DNA of 64,000 bases from Aselliscus stoliczkanus. Lineage: Eukaryota; Chordata; Mammalia; Chiroptera; Hipposideridae. Of the stretch, positions 23,240 to 36,242 are shown one piece after another. The stretch spans positions 140,356,421 to 140,420,420 of the forward strand of contig CM066733.1 of the NCBI GenBank assembly GCA_033961575.1. The letters run 5' to 3'. The notes under the pieces were generated by a model, which saw nothing but the letters and a program-made list of their open reading frames with translations, searched no databases and had not been told where the DNA came from. How positions within the stretch are numbered: the stretch's first letter is position 1; each line of letters opens with the position of its first letter. A program made the translations under genes and the position numbers.

Positions 23240-24640
23240 TGTGATTGCATGACTATTGCAAATCAACTAAACTAAACTGAACCACACAAGACAAGTCAGA
23301 AAAATGCAAATCAATATCAATTTTATTTTCCTTACTAATTGTAGGAGATTAGAGAAAACAAACTAGAACACAGAAAAATACTTTGGACCCTTTAAATGAA
23401 CTTTCATATGAATGGAATGGTGATGATTATTAACGTTTAAAATTTTATGACCTAAATTAATTATTCACCCAGTTGGTATTTCTACTAAATACCATTATAA
23501 GTAGAGAAAAGTCTTATCAGTCTTGTCAACCAGAATCATTCATTGGCAAGTGCTTGGTGCATTTGGGATTAAATGGGTAATGCAGTGTGTATAATGTAAA
23601 ACAAAATTAAATACAATTGGCTGTCTGTCTGACTCTGATAAAAAATATCCTTAACATTTGCTGATCTCTTCATTTTTTTTTGGTAAGAGGATGAGCTCTG
23701 GATCAGCATAAAACAAAATAAATTTAAGGTGTAATTATGCCAGAAAATTCAGTGTGCCTTTTTCTGCCAGGATTGATCATATCATAATCCTACTTGAGAT
23801 CTAATTAATCTCAAAAAGAAAGCCTTGGAGGGCCAAAAGCATGTCTTTTAAATTTTTTGTGCATAGCACTTGGTGAGGTGGGCATGTGTAGATCTGATCC
23901 ATTTTGTCTGTTGTAGTAATGGCGGTGAATAGAAGCTCAGTCAAAAGATATAAAGTAGCTGTGCAGGACATGGACATTGATATGACAAGTATTGCTACAG
24001 GGCAGAGGCTCAACATTTAAAAATCACAGGGTGAAGGAGTTCCTCAATAAATACCAGGGGTCATTAGCAGTTGGGTTCAGCATAAAATATATTGGAAACA
24101 GACATCTTCAGACCTTAAACTGACTTGGGTTTAAAAAATTGATGCCAATGATCATTTGAATGCATAGAATCATGTCCACATGTCCAAAATACAGGAAAAG
24201 GAGGAAATGGGTGACTAAAATAATCTCAACACAAGATGCTAAAGCAATTAGATTGCCTAAATCAAAACAAACAAACAAACAAACAAACAAGCACTAAAAC
24301 TAGTAATTTGGGCCAGATACCCAGGGGAATGCATACATACATACATGAGTAAGCTTTCAATTACTATTTTTTTAAAAAGTGAGCCTATTATAAATATATT
24401 GGGGAGATTGGAACTTGGAACAAGTGCTAGGGAGTGACTTGTTTGGGGGAGAAACTTGGATGGTCTGAGACGCCTGAGGACCATTTCTGTATTGGAGTAT
24501 CATCACTGACAAAACACTGAGAAATGGTATCGTAAATGTTCCCCAAGACCCGGAATAATCATATGTACTACTTCTTATTTCATCATTATGAAGATAGGGA
24601 TTTTTTTCCTTTCCCCAAATAAATATAGCAAACAGAATTC
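23240..24640. other. unassigned AT-rich sequence
   Basis: No gene or firm repeat besides the AAAC microsatellite. Confidence 0.45.
24263..24291. repeat. (AAAC)n microsatellite
   Basis: Seven tandem CAAA/AAAC units. Confidence 0.9.
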
Positions 24641-25120
24641 AAAGACTTTTCACAACCTCTCATCACTGTCCGATTGTAATGACTGAAGACACATTCAGTT
24701 TTTAATTATTAACAATCTGGCTAGCACTGCATAACGAAGTTTACTTGCTAATTGAGATGAAATGTATTTTGTCATCAACAAATGGGAACAGTATTGTCTG
24801 TGTATGCTAGAATATTTTTCTTCTCTTTTTATATCCTAATATGAAATATCATTCATTTAGCACCATTTCGTCATCATACCCTCTCTGAGTTTCGGAGCCA
24901 TTCCAACGGAATCAGATATTCTGAATACAACGCATTGAATATGTTGACCTCCGCTCATTAATTTTGGAAATTAAATGGTTATGCTTATTAATGCAAGCTT
25001 TCACCACTCTCCAAGCTTTCAAAATGGAACTGAAAAATGGCATTACATGAATCCATATTGGGAAAACGTGACTAATGCTTGTGTTCTTTTTTGGTGGGGG
25101 ACAGATTTTACAAGGGCAAA
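24640..25120. promoter_or_regulatory. candidate conserved non-coding segment
   Basis: This stretch is free of recognised repeats, keeps several CpGs ('cgattg', 'aacgaag', 'ttcgtc', 'ttcggagcc', 'caacgga', 'caacgc') in CpG-depleted surroundings, and is dense in homeodomain-type TAAT/ATTA cores around 24700-24740 and 24950-25000. The pattern resembles developmental enhancers in gene deserts. No coding frame is seen. This is inference from composition only. Confidence 0.3.
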
Positions 25121-25730
25121 CCAAATTGTTTCTGTTCTATATGCATAGGTTGGGGAGAATCAGCTTATCAAAATGACAGGGGGGAAAAAAGAGCAGGGTA
25201 ACTATTATAGAATTTCAATTTAGAATTTTTGAATTCTTTTTGCTCAGCCTTTTGCTCATGGGGGTGCATCGGAACATCACGAAAATCAATATGAGAGCAT
25301 TTTAGAAGATCCACAGCATGAAGGCCCAATTTGCTGCCCTAATGCCTAACTCCTCAGGGCTGGGAAGGAGGTTAATCAATATTTATTTTTTGAATTTAGA
25401 TGTATTTCAAGTTGGTATATCTTTTTCAAAGGATATGAATATGGCTAGATAATTAATTGGTCTCAGGGTCACCTCTTGCCCACAGTAAATCTGTTTTCTC
25501 TTTACATCAATGGATCTGGAGGAGGAGTGGGGAGCAGAAAGCAGAGAGATGCCCAAGGTTTCCTCTTAGCATTCCTATATGCTGTCAAAGCATGAGAAAG
25601 GAATGTTCAAAGAGAGGTGAGAAAAAGCCAGTGGTGAAAAAGTTTCAGACGAATTGTGAACTCTTTCTTACTCTCTTTGTATGTATAATTTTTCATGGCA
25701 AAATCCATAGTATTGAAAGTCAGGCTTTTT

Positions 25731-26166
25731 TTTTTTTTTTTTTTAAGATTTTATTGGGGAATTGGGAAAGGGGAACAGACAAGTTGGTGTCCTTTTGTTC
25801 TTCAGTCTAGTTGCGGAGGACGTCGCTTCACTGGCCCATGTTGGTATTGTCATTGCGCTCTTCCCGGATGAGGCAGATTGGTCGCCGGCCTCTGGATGGC
25901 CACTCACAGTGGCTATTGGCAGCTGGTGCTGGCTGACAGCTGCTCCCGCTGGCTGCCGGCCACTCACTGTAGCCTATGGCAGCCCACTGCAGCAGAGGCT
26001 ACAGCTGTGCCTTCACCAGCGACTCACAGCAGCCCAGCTCCAGGTGGAGCCATTGTTCACCATCTTCGCTGTAGAGGGCAGGGTCACTGGCCCTCATATG
26101 TGGGATCCGAACCAGGCCACTGGCGTCCCAAGCCAGCTCTTAACCAATGTGCCACTCAGCCAGCCC
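25731..26166 (-). mobile_element. long tRNA-derived SINE, copy 4
   Basis: Long-SINE family member with a single tail unit and an uninterrupted T run of about 20 bases (its A-tail). B box on the minus strand is GGTTCGGATCC near 26104-26115. Flanks 'caggcttttt' (25721-25730) and 'gggctttttg' (26168 onward) are the likely short target copies. Plus-strand frames of 138 and 122 codons across the GC-rich body are shadows. Confidence 0.88.
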
Positions 26167-26179
26167 CGGGCTTTTTGAT

Positions 26180-27840
26180 TTCTGACACTTTCTGCAAGAG
26201 AGTTCATTTGCCTTACCTGGGGAAGAATTATGCTAATAGACAGTAGCCAGTAATGACTTGAGCAATTTCATCTTCCATGCTTTCCGTCATCCTGTATCCC
26301 AACTGTATGTCTTAGAGTCATTCTATTCCTTAAAGAAATGAGACTGCCATCCTTTGGTGGCCTTCAATGTAATTAAGTGACTATCATTAATATAGTCATT
26401 TTCTTTGATATACAGATTATTATTGTTTATATCACTAAAATATACTTAGGTTTAAGGATTAAAAATTTAGCTTTAGGTCAACAAAACTGAGAACTGACTG
26501 TGTGCCAACAGTTTTGCCAATCTTTTTCTGCTAATGTTCATAATAACCTATCTTGTAGGTTGGCAATGGAATGAAAAATGACTTGATGATTCATTTCTAG
26601 AATCAGTTTAATACTGTATATAGTCAAAACTGTGAGAGAAAAATGGTTTGAAATGCCTTTAAACTATAATAAACATGCACAGTAATATGAATATCACCAG
26701 CACACAGTGTATGCAGTATGATTATATACATAAAGTGCACAGACATAAAATATAATTTTACAGTGTTTTCTAATTATATAAAAGAGAGCCATATGGTTGA
26801 ATATAAAAAGTTAAATGTAATATAATATCTCTGCTTTACAAATGAGATGATTAAAACTCAGATAATACATGCCCCAAATCATATATTATAAGAAGCAAAG
26901 TTAATTGTATATTCTGAATACAAACTTGATGTCAATTTCTTCCAAGTTAAAAGATGTTAAGGCTTGTATTATAGAAAAGACCAAATGCACTGGAGTGTAA
27001 AACTTTTCAATAAAATAAAAATTATCTGATTTCTGTTTTTCAATACTGATATTTGTTAACTAGTTTAGTGATTTCAAATTATTTCTCCCTTGTAACTGCT
27101 CCCTGTTAGGATCTTATCTATTTGAACAAGTACCATGTCTCAGTTTATTTCTTCTCTTTTATCAGGGAAAATTTAAATAACATGCAGTATAATTTATGTT
27201 AGAAAAAACTTCCCTGGTTCTCACACTGATTATTTATCCATATTTATACACTACCTTGTTTCAGAAAGGTTTGAGTTGTCCATTATACAACATGAAGATA
27301 TGTCTACTGCTCAAGAAAAACCTGTGAAAACAGACATTAACAATAAGCATGCCATTTAATAAAGCATAATCTATTGTACTAACCATAGAACACTAGAAAC
27401 ACACCTGTATAAAACAAAGCTAAATTAATTTGTGTTATTTTTGATACATACCAATACAACTGTAAAGTGTTTCAAGAAAGAGGGACTTAGGGAAAGGTGC
27501 TTGCAGGCTGGAATTGATCACAAGCTGGGCTCCTCAGGAAATGTTCAGAGTTTGTAAACTAGGGAAATTTTCAAACCGTCAGAGGTCCTATGAATCCAGG
27601 CAAAGTTGGATCAGTCCAACTGTGGTTTTATCTTAGAACATATGGGTCTGAATGAGGTGGGAAATTTGAACTTAGAAAATCTGCTTGCATATCATGGTTT
27701 GGTGTAGTTTACCTGTTTTATGAATCAGAGGACAGTTTTGCAATCTGTTTCAATTCCCAATACCGAAATAATTTCATTGCAGCTTTGATCTGCAAAGATA
27801 AAATTTGTGATTCCTCCCTCTTAACCTTTAACAGCTGTTT
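26180..27840. other. unassigned AT-rich sequence
   Basis: No gene, RNA or confident repeat seen. Confidence 0.5.
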
Positions 27841-27844
27841 TTTG

Positions 27845-27925
27845 TATTCATTCTTCAGATATGTGGCAGGCACTGTGCTATTTGTTACATGGAGCTTATA
27901 CTCTAGCTAGACAATGATTTAGTTA
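27845..27925 (-). repeat. L2 3'-end fragment, antisense
   Basis: 'ggcaggcactgtgctatttg' and 'catggagcttatactctagc' match the reverse complement of the L2 3' end. Confidence 0.55.
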
Positions 27926-28014
27926 TATGATTAACATAACTATAATTTGGCTTTTCCAGTCATGTTTGCGTTTTTTGTGTTGTTTTTTTTAAAATTCTAA
28001 TTTTGAATTGAATT

Positions 28015-28425
28015 ACCCTCCGCAGTGAACTAAGTGTTTGTGTCCACCTAAAGTTTATGTATTCAAATCCTAACCCCCAATGCGATGCTATTAACAGGTA
28101 AGGCCTTTGGGAAGTAATTAGGTCATAAGGGTGGAGCCCTCATGACTGGGATTAGTAACTTTATAAAAGGGACCCCAGGGAGCTCTCTGCAAGAATAAGA
28201 AGGCAATCTACAACCCAAAAGAGGACTCTTACTAGAACCTAGCCATGATGGCATCCTGATTGTGGACTTCCAGCTTCCAAAACTGTGAGAACTGTTGTTT
28301 ATAGGCCACCTTTGTCATAGCAGCCCCAAGTAACACTCCCTCTAATTCATGTGGGAAGGAAGGTGTTTGGTGTTTACTTTCTGTGGCAGAGAATGTTGAC
28401 TGACACTCAAGAGGCCTTGAATTGT
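28015..28425 (+). repeat. MaLR (MST/MLT1-like) LTR
   Basis: 'tgtgtccacctaaagtttatg', 'tattcaaatcctaaccccca', 'ggtcataagggtggagccct', 'catgactgggattagtaac' and 'cttccaaaactgtgagaac' are in the order of MST/MLT1 LTRs of the ERVL-MaLR group. Solo LTR; no internal sequence follows. Confidence 0.75.
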
Positions 28426-28984
28426 AGATGAGCTACATGGCTGTCTGAAATGACAACTTCATTTCTCTATTTTCTATATTTAGAAAATATAGATGAACCT
28501 ATGGCAAAAAAATATATAAGTGAAAATGCTGTTTACATTCCAAGAAGCATGCTCAACTCAAAAGGAATGTGTATTCCCTCTTGAAAACATTTTCCCTTCT
28601 GATGGCTGAACTGCAGATGTTATGGTTGGAGGCTGATTAGTCATGTTGGGCAATGAGGTGGACTCAATCTGATGACAATGACAGAGGAGCAAAACAGAAG
28701 AAACCAGAGTTCCTAAGGGTCACTGAGTCCCCTGGATTACTTACTTTGAGATTTCATTTACTTGAGTAACAAAGAAATGTTTATCTTGTTTAAACTATTT
28801 CTACTTTGGGGTTTCTATCACTGCTTAAACCTACTTTGCTCAAGGGTGAAATAAGCCAGAATGGAAATTACTACATATAACAAGTCCCCCAGTAATAGAC
28901 AATGATCAGAATATTTAATATTTTAAATTTTAGAAAATTTCAATCAGGAGACAGTGCCAAGTTTCTTATATGGCACTTCTTATA

Positions 28985-29165
28985 TTTCAGAAAATTTTGC
29001 AGATCTGAACTTATTTGATCCTTATGGCAAACTTGTAAAGGGAACAGGAAAAGTATTAATGACCTCATTTTAGGGATGAGGGAACTGTGACTCAGAAGAA
29101 TTATCACCTGCACAAGCTCACCGAGTATAGTAGTGACACATCCAGGGAAAATATCCAGGCCATTC
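28985..29165 (+). repeat. MIR
   Basis: 'gacctcattttagggatgag', 'ggaactgtgactcagaagaa', 'caagctcaccgagtatagta' match the MIR core order (ccattttacagatgaggaaactgaggctcagag…). Confidence 0.7.
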
Positions 29166-29924
29166 CTGGCCCGGAGAGCTCTCTACCACAATTATTGAGT
29201 TGCAACTCACGCTTTCTTTGGCCTTCAAAGATCAGTAAAGGTTAATCAGGACTCTGCGTTTTTGTAGGAACAACTTAAGTTGGAATCTAAATCATAACTG
29301 AAAAGGGAAGTTTAATTTTTTAAGGGACATCTAACTAGGAAGGGTCAAGTCTGGGAGCCCTGGATCCTAACTCTGACTTCGTTCTGACGTCTTATTAAAT
29401 GAAAGAGGTAGAAAAAAATTATCTCTAAGGAACACCTTCTCTCCAGGGTTCCATCCAGCAATGATACCTTCTGATTGGTTACAAGAGTATAACCAACGTA
29501 GACCTGTTTGCTTCTTATTTTTAGAGAAATTGTAAAGAATCCAGAGAATATATATAGGTTTTTCAAAAAGAAAATGCTTTCATTAGGTATTTGGGACCAC
29601 TCAACTGCAGGAATCCTTATCTGAGGATAAATATCAGCAAGCATTTGTATGATTTGGGAATCACTTCAATTTCTATTGTTTTCCATGGCATTTGGGTTGC
29701 TATATTTAGAAAATGAAAATATAGGATGCCCAGTTAAGTCTGAATAACAGGTAAACAATGAAAACATTTTTAATACCATATGGCTTGTCCCTTGCAATAG
29801 TCGCAAAATGCTTACATGAAGAATTATTTGTCATTTGTCTGAAATTCTGACTTACCTGGGTGTCTTGCATTTTACCTGGCAATCCTTCATGGCAGATACT
29901 AGAGACCGGCTTGCTCACTATCTA

Positions 29925-30045
29925 GTTCATCCTCCTTTTCGTGCCTCACTATACTATGGGAGCTGTAAAGTGATTTGCCCGTGATTCAGGTACTTTCGAT
30001 TTGATGCACACTCCAAGACTTAAATTCGGATCTGGCTTACATGGT
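29925..30045 (+). repeat. probable MIR fragment
   Basis: 'gtaaagtgatttgcccgtga' followed by 'cttaaattcggatctggctt' matches the MIR 3' half. Confidence 0.5.
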
Positions 30046-30499
30046 AAGACAAAGAAGGTATGAAGTCCATCTCACTGGTGCAGATCATACAGAGGCAATG
30101 TTCTGAATTAACTGATATAAGCAGGGCTTTCCAACTTGCATGAGGCTTCCTGGTTGTGGCAGGAGAAGCAGCTATTTTGCAGGGTAGGTTATATGGTTGA
30201 GAACCATCTCTGGAAACTTGCCCTAGAGTCTGTTTCTTTAACCATTGCCTTAGTCCTGTAATAAATACCATTCTGCTTAAACTAGCTGAAGTAGTTTCTC
30301 TTCTTTGTAACTGGACCAAGACTGACACAGTTCCTACATTATTTTAAATAGTAGAGAAAGAGGAAAAAAAATAGATTTCTCTTCCATTTTTAAATTATAA
30401 GCAACATCATAAAAGCAAACAGTTACTAAAGAAAGAAATAGAGCTTCCATTTCACCAGCCTAAGTAATCCTGTTTTAACTCGTCAAACAAACCACTTTT

Positions 30500-30910
30500 T
30501 TTGTTTCTTCCAGTTCTAGTTCATGTGCAGACATCATTTTTTATACTGTAGTCATAATGCAGATACAATTTTACATTCTATTTTCCTCTGTAACATTATG
30601 CCATAAATACCGTGTTGTTACACAGCTTCCATAATTATTTTAATGACTGTATAGCAGTTCTATTTGATGTATCAAAATTCATTGAATTCTCTTATGTTTG
30701 GATGTGTAGGGCTTGTTTTGTTTTTGCCATTATAAACAATTCTTTAGTTAATAAAGTTTTTTTCCTTCTTCTGAATTATTTCCTTAAGATAAATTCCTAG
30801 CAATGGCATAACTGGGTCAAAGACTGAGCACATTCTGCATCTCTTAAAATGCTTTTCCAAAATGCTTTCCACAGGGATGTGACAATTTGAACTAGGTGGC
30901 AAATTTTATC
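30500..30910 (-). repeat. L1M-like fragment, antisense
   Basis: 'tttaatgactgtatagcagt', 'tgccattataaacaattctt', 'ccttaagataaattcctagc' and 'aatggcataactgggtcaaa' match the antisense strand of old L1 elements in order. The small open frame at 30612-30800 lies in it. Confidence 0.55.
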
Positions 30911-30914
30911 GGTG

Positions 30915-32790
30915 ATTGAATTAAGTAAAGTCAGTGAAAGCTAAATACCATTCCAAATGTATATGACCTAGCTCTACACAACCCACACACAGAAAGGGAA
31001 AAATGTAGTTAGAGAGTATGAAACAAATAGAAAACAAATATCAGACAGCTTTGTTTTTAACAGAATATGACGCTCTCTGATTCTTTAACCGAAGTCAATC
31101 TTATTTACTTTAAAGTTTAAAAAAAGTTATTTGCTTGAGGAACCACAAATAGCTTCTCTGGCCTTCTCTCATGTTCTCATTTTCCCAAACTTTGCCTCTT
31201 ATTCAGAAAATGGAGAAAACCATGAAGAGTATGTGGGTTTTTTTTTAATTGACACAAATTAATACCAAGTACTTATTATTTGGTCAGATTTGGCTCAGAA
31301 ATACTGCTGTTGACACTGCTGTGATGTACATATACTCTGATCCTAGTGAGGAGAAAAGGTATAATAGCTTTATTTACTTTTAACTAGAACTTCCTTTCTA
31401 TTTACTTCTAAAGATTTTCAAATGTGGAGTTTTTAATCTCAGCTATAAAATTCAGCCTAGACTTATGAGTGTCACATCTTATTTTCCCACCAAAATTACC
31501 CCCAATGTGGCTTTTTAGGGTTCCCCTCTAACTGGAGGCAGTTTCTGAGGGAGGATGCTAACTGCAGAAGAACCTGGGTGATTCCCATTGGAAGATAGTA
31601 ATTTTGGTCTTATTTGAACCATCAAAGTAGAAAATGTTTTCAAGTGTCAGATTGCCTTATGACATGTTGCTATGTTAGTGGAAAATGTTGAATAATAGTG
31701 ATTACTTAATTATCATGATGGTAGCTGACTTTTTTCAGAGAAAACCAACATTTTTCATAGTGGTCTGATTGCATAAGGCAGAGAAATAGCAATTTTTTGT
31801 TGTTGTAAAAAGCGAAATAGTTAATATTTTCAGCTTTGTAAGCCACATAATTTCTGTCACAAGGTTTAATTATACCCTGGTAGAGAGAAAGCAGTTATAG
31901 AGAATATATAAAAAGATGGGTATGATTGAGTTCCAATAAATATGTATTTATAGTAACAGACTATTGTCTCATTTGGCCAGCTAGCCGGTGTGCTGACCCC
32001 TAACTTCAGAAATATGGCTTCAGATGACCTCCTGTAGCAATACAATTTTGTTTCACAGCTCTCTTAACACTAATAGGATTATCAACTTTACAATGAAAGA
32101 ACAATTTAATATGAAAAATAAAACAGCTTAAAGTGAATTCTGATGATGCCTTAAAAAGAAATAAAAGTTGTGTATGAGATTACCAGTAGCAATAAGAGAC
32201 ACTGAACTTATAAATAACCATGGACGTGCTACCCAGAATTTGAAAGGGCTTTGGAAAATGGATGCTCTCAAAATGGCCCAACCAGAAAGGTCCAACCCAA
32301 CGTAAGACAGGGATTGAAGCAGCTGGCCAGTCTCAGGGACAGTGCCTATTTCCTACACCTCATTTTGTCATAGTATTTTTTTTTTCAGAGTCTGAATCAA
32401 TCTAAGGACAGACTTATTGACATTTAGACAATGCTTTTCACTTCCTAGAGAGGACCAACATCCTTAGTCCTCATGAGGCAGACAGTCAACAGAACTCACT
32501 GCCCCCTATTCCAATGCAGAAACCCTGGGAGACTGTGTTAGAGACCGAATCTCTGGGTAAGGAGTAACAGGGATGAGTATGGAGGCCTTCCTAGTTGTGT
32601 GTAGCTGCCAATTAGTGGGAGAATCCAAGTAACAGCTAGAAGCACTGGTTGGGACCTCAGCATGCTGCTGATACAGGTGCACACTAATTTTTAGTTTTTA
32701 CTTCAAATTTAGTCAGTAGGCTCTCTTTAGTAGTATATGCTTATTATTCTGAATTAGAATATGCTTAGCTACCCTACTAGAGTAAATGTA
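30915..32790. other. unassigned AT-rich sequence
   Basis: No gene or confident repeat recognised. Confidence 0.5.
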
Positions 32791-32794
32791 ATCC

Positions 32795-33010
32795 ACATTA
32801 TAATAACTGACGTTTATTAAGTATATACGTGGAGTCCATGCAGTCTTGAAAATGCATTTCTCAATTCTCACAGTGACTTTATTAAGTGGGGGATATTTTC
32901 ATTCACATTCTCCAAGTGAGGAAACAGGGGCAGAAAGCTGCTCTGAGAAACACACTGAATGTGGCCATTAAACACACAATCTTCTTGACTATAAGGCTCT
33001 TAAAAATGAC
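32795..33010 (+). repeat. MIR, near full length
   Basis: 'taataactgacgtttattaa', 'tctcacagtgactttattaa', 'ccaagtgaggaaacaggggc' and 'ctataaggctctt' span the MIR consensus from head to tail. Confidence 0.7.
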
Positions 33011-33014
33011 ATTA

Positions 33015-33995
33015 TACTGCCTCCTCTTGATTAGGTAGTAGACAAGATGTTTTTCTTCTTTTTTCCTTTTCAAGTAAGCTCATGGCCCACTGGAAAATGT
33101 GAAAAATATAACACTTCTTGTTATATCTGGTCACCTTTAACATGGTCCTTAAGACACCTGAGCAGTAAAACCTTTCTGCACATACAAGAATGCTAATCTG
33201 GCTGTAGTTCTGCTGCCTGTTTACTAAGGAAAGTGCATCCTGATAGCTGAAAGTAAGCATCCTCCCAGCAGGAAAAACCCTGGACAGGTAAAAACAAGAT
33301 GGATTCCACAAAGGACAATGATACTGCTTGTCTTTTCTGAAGGAGCAATAATGTTCATATTTCTTCTCAGTCTGAGCAGGATTCTTTGGCTCCTCTTCTT
33401 ACATTAGACTGTCCAATAGCTGTTTTTCTTCTACTCCTTAGAATTATCTTGATTCTCACTCCCTCCAGCTGTGCCATGGCATCTGTCTTTGGTTCACTAG
33501 TGGCTTGATCACAACTAGAGATACTAACTTTTTAAAAATCGTAGTGCTTTCTCTCCACTTTTCAGAGGTTGAAATGAACCTGGAGGTGGGGAATAACTGA
33601 ATAAAGATGTAAAGATGCCTTTTCCTCTATGTTTCATGGGAACTTACCTTTCTGCAGTCTTGGTTCCCAGGCTCTGGAATTCCATGAGTGACCAAAATAT
33701 TAAAAACATTCAGGTGCCATTACAGCTTGGCTAAGTTTTAAATTTTTTTCCAGTAAGGACCTAAAAACTCCCCAAACCAAATAATAACCTTCATAACCAC
33801 TATCATTTCATAATAGAAAGAACATTTTTAACAACAGAAGTAGGCCATAATCTCCAAAAAAGGAACAGTGCTTTAAATTGAATTCATTTTGTTTTATGAA
33901 AAACTTACTACATTGTCCTTATATTTTTCATTTTGCCTCTGACAGCTTATAACTTAATTTTGAGCTGGCCTAGATCCAAGGCCTGGTGTTTCTGA
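33015..33995. other. unassigned sequence
   Basis: No gene seen; the minus-strand 99-codon frame at 33012-33311 has no recognisable features. Confidence 0.45.
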
Positions 33996-33999
33996 AGTG

Positions 34000-34112
34000 C
34001 TGGTGTAATGGAAAGAACCTTATCTTTGGAGTCAGACAGATCTCGCTTCAAATCTTGGCTTCTACACTTGACCTTGAACAAGTCAGATAATGGGTGTGAG
34101 GCCCTCCTAATA
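34000..34112 (+). repeat. MIR core
   Basis: 'tttggagtcagacagatctc', 'gcttcaaatcttggcttcta', 'cacttgaccttgaacaagtc' match the MIR central region. Confidence 0.65.
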
Positions 34113-34395
34113 GGAGGAATTGGGAGGCCTCCAGTAGACAGCTGTGTGTGCACCTGGTGAGATCCTGTTCCTGATTCATGTTCACTCTTTGTTTTCCTTT
34201 TCATCTTTATATATCAGAACCACTGAACAATGAGAAACAAAGCAACCTTACCATGAAAGCTATTTTTAATGATATAAGCATATCAGTTGTTTGAATTCTA
34301 CCTTTCCATAAATTCACAAATACAATTACTAAAAGTAATTCAGGTGATTTCTAAATTATGCCCTACAATATTATGCACAGTTGGCAATAAATCAG

Positions 34396-34456
34396 TACCA
34401 TACCATACCATACCATACCGTACCGTACCGTACCATACCATACCATACCATACCAT
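34396..34456. repeat. (CATAC)n/(CGTAC)n pentanucleotide array
   Basis: About twelve 5-bp units: CATAC units, a central block of three CGTAC units, then CATAC units again, ending 'ccatcaatg'. The open frame across it reads as a Tyr/His/Ile/Pro repeat and is not a gene. Confidence 0.95.
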
Positions 34457-34469
34457 CAATGCAGGGAAA

Positions 34470-34912
34470 ATCTGGTCCATTTCTCAGACTCAGGGCAAAC
34501 CCAACTCTGTTAGGGTAAAGGCTACTTGTGTAAGTCTTCTGAAAAGGACTCCTGCTCTTGACCAAACTTCAGTGAGACATCTCTGAGCCTTCTTCTTGAT
34601 TAGACCTTGGCTTGCCAGCCCTGTTCAGCAAGAATCTTGCCCAGCTAGTTTTGCAGGAATCCCTCTACCCTGGATACCAAACCAAGTTCCTCAGAAATTT
34701 TTTATCTACTCCCTCATTCTGCTCATTGGCTCTAAATCCCCAGCTGCCCTTTGTGTTTGGAATTAATTTCCATCTCTCTCCCCTATTGCAATAGTCTTGA
34801 CCCCTATCGTGATAGTCTAGAATAAAGTCTCCCTTGCCTCTTGAACTTAGTTCAGTGCAATATTTCTTTGACATATCCCAGACTGACACCATGTTGGACA
34901 GACATCTCCACA
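34470..34912 (+). repeat. solo LTR, ERV1-like
   Basis: 'agccttcttcttgattagac', 'ctctcccctattgcaatagt', 'cttgacccctatcgtgatag' and 'tctagaataaagtctccctt' have the order of a class I LTR R/U5 region, with an AATAAA signal at 34821-34826. No retroviral internal sequence adjoins it. Confidence 0.55.
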
Positions 34913-34914
34913 GG

Positions 34915-36240
34915 AGGATGCGGAAGGCTTCATGAGGAATTAACCCCAGTAACAGTCAGCATTATAAATTAGTGTTATTTCTTAATTTCAGGGATTAAGA
35001 TCAGGTGGAATTGTTCTATGTTAAATACATAGAAGGGTCAATTTCCATCCCCAGGGGATAAACCACTAATTTGGGAAGGGACTGGGCAAAAAAAGAGTCA
35101 TTCTTTTTTCATTCACCAAGTGTTTGTTAAGTGCTTTACATTACCATTAAAGAAGCTTCCCCTAAGTACCTTCACTGAAGACAGGTTTGTTTTAAGTAAA
35201 AATGCCAAAGGTTTCTTCCAGCAGGTGCCTGCACTGATGTTGTCATTAGTAATTACCTGCCCTCTAACCCTTTCCTTCCTGCTGCTTCACATTGGCCTCT
35301 TACTTACAGAAGAGAAAGGAATCCTGGGGGTGTTGAGGAAAAGTAGTTGGGAAAGTTTACTTTTCGCTACAGAGCTACTCAAGAAGCCAGTTGATTTACA
35401 CTGCACCTTTTTATCCTGAAGTTATTTTTTTCTCTGCAACGGTTTCCAAGTCATTTCACAATAAGGCCGCCCGCGGAGGACTCACGACTTTTGATCAGCT
35501 CGTATCACTCTGTGACCTACGTTGCTAACCTGACAGGGTCATTGAGACGAACAGAAATTCTTTGTGCATGTGTGTCAAAGTCAGTGGGAGGTGTGTAGAC
35601 AGAAGAACATTTTGAGTACATGGTGCTCAGCTCATTTGAGCGTGTTGCTGTGTGCAGGGGCTTCCTGGGTGCTCATTATGCAGTTTGCTGCTTCTGACTT
35701 AGGCTTCTCTGCCCTGCTTACAGATCCATTTTCCTAGGGATACTGGGTAGGATGGACTTGGAAGAAGATGCCTACAAAGACGCTCCCAGCTTGTAGGTAG
35801 CACCAAAGTCTGGGAACTGGCAAGTGCAGGAGAATCAGTTAGATGCATGAACAACTGAAATGTTTAAATGGCATTCCACAGACTTGGGGTGGGGCGTATT
35901 CTTGCAGTGGGCAGCAGTGTGTCTGAGTTTGGTGAAACCAACCTCAGATGAACAGTGGAGCCTGGGCTCCAGTTCTGAGGTCTGGGGTCCTTTCTTGGTC
36001 CTCATTTCCCTTTCTTGTCAGGGAGTGAATCTGAGTTTTTTACTATAGAACAAAATTCAATCAATAATTTTCTATATAAAAGCCTTGATATTTACTAAAA
36101 CACATTATTAACGTTAATGGAGATGTTAATGCTCAAAGCCAGTGGGGAAAAACGTCTTAAAAATTTTGTTTCAGTGGGATTCTAGTGTTCGTCCTGTGCC
36201 TAGATATGTGTGAAGGTGACCAGATACTGTAACAGTTCTA
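34915..36240. other. unassigned sequence with a small CpG cluster
   Basis: No gene is called. 35464-35525 ('aaggccgcccgcggaggact', 'cgactt', 'gctcgtat', 'ctacgttg') holds an unusual group of CpGs outside any recognised repeat. The 99-codon frame at 35120-35419 ends just upstream; it has no domain I recognise. Confidence 0.35.
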
Positions 36241-36242
36241 TT

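Noticed and set aside
12679..26166. Regularly recurring 400-450 bp similar blocks as a possible segmental duplication or gene cluster
   Set aside because: Each block has its own target-site duplication, so they are independent SINE insertions.
25762..26246. Overlapping plus-strand frames of 138 and 122 codons, with similar ones at 12646-13271, 36739-37151, 44905-45391 and 58964-59365
   Set aside because: All cover copies of the same GC-rich SINE body read against its orientation. The apparent 'protein family' is the repeat itself.
34396..34456. CRISPR-like or coding tandem repeat
   Set aside because: A 5-bp microsatellite without spacers; the genome is clearly mammalian.
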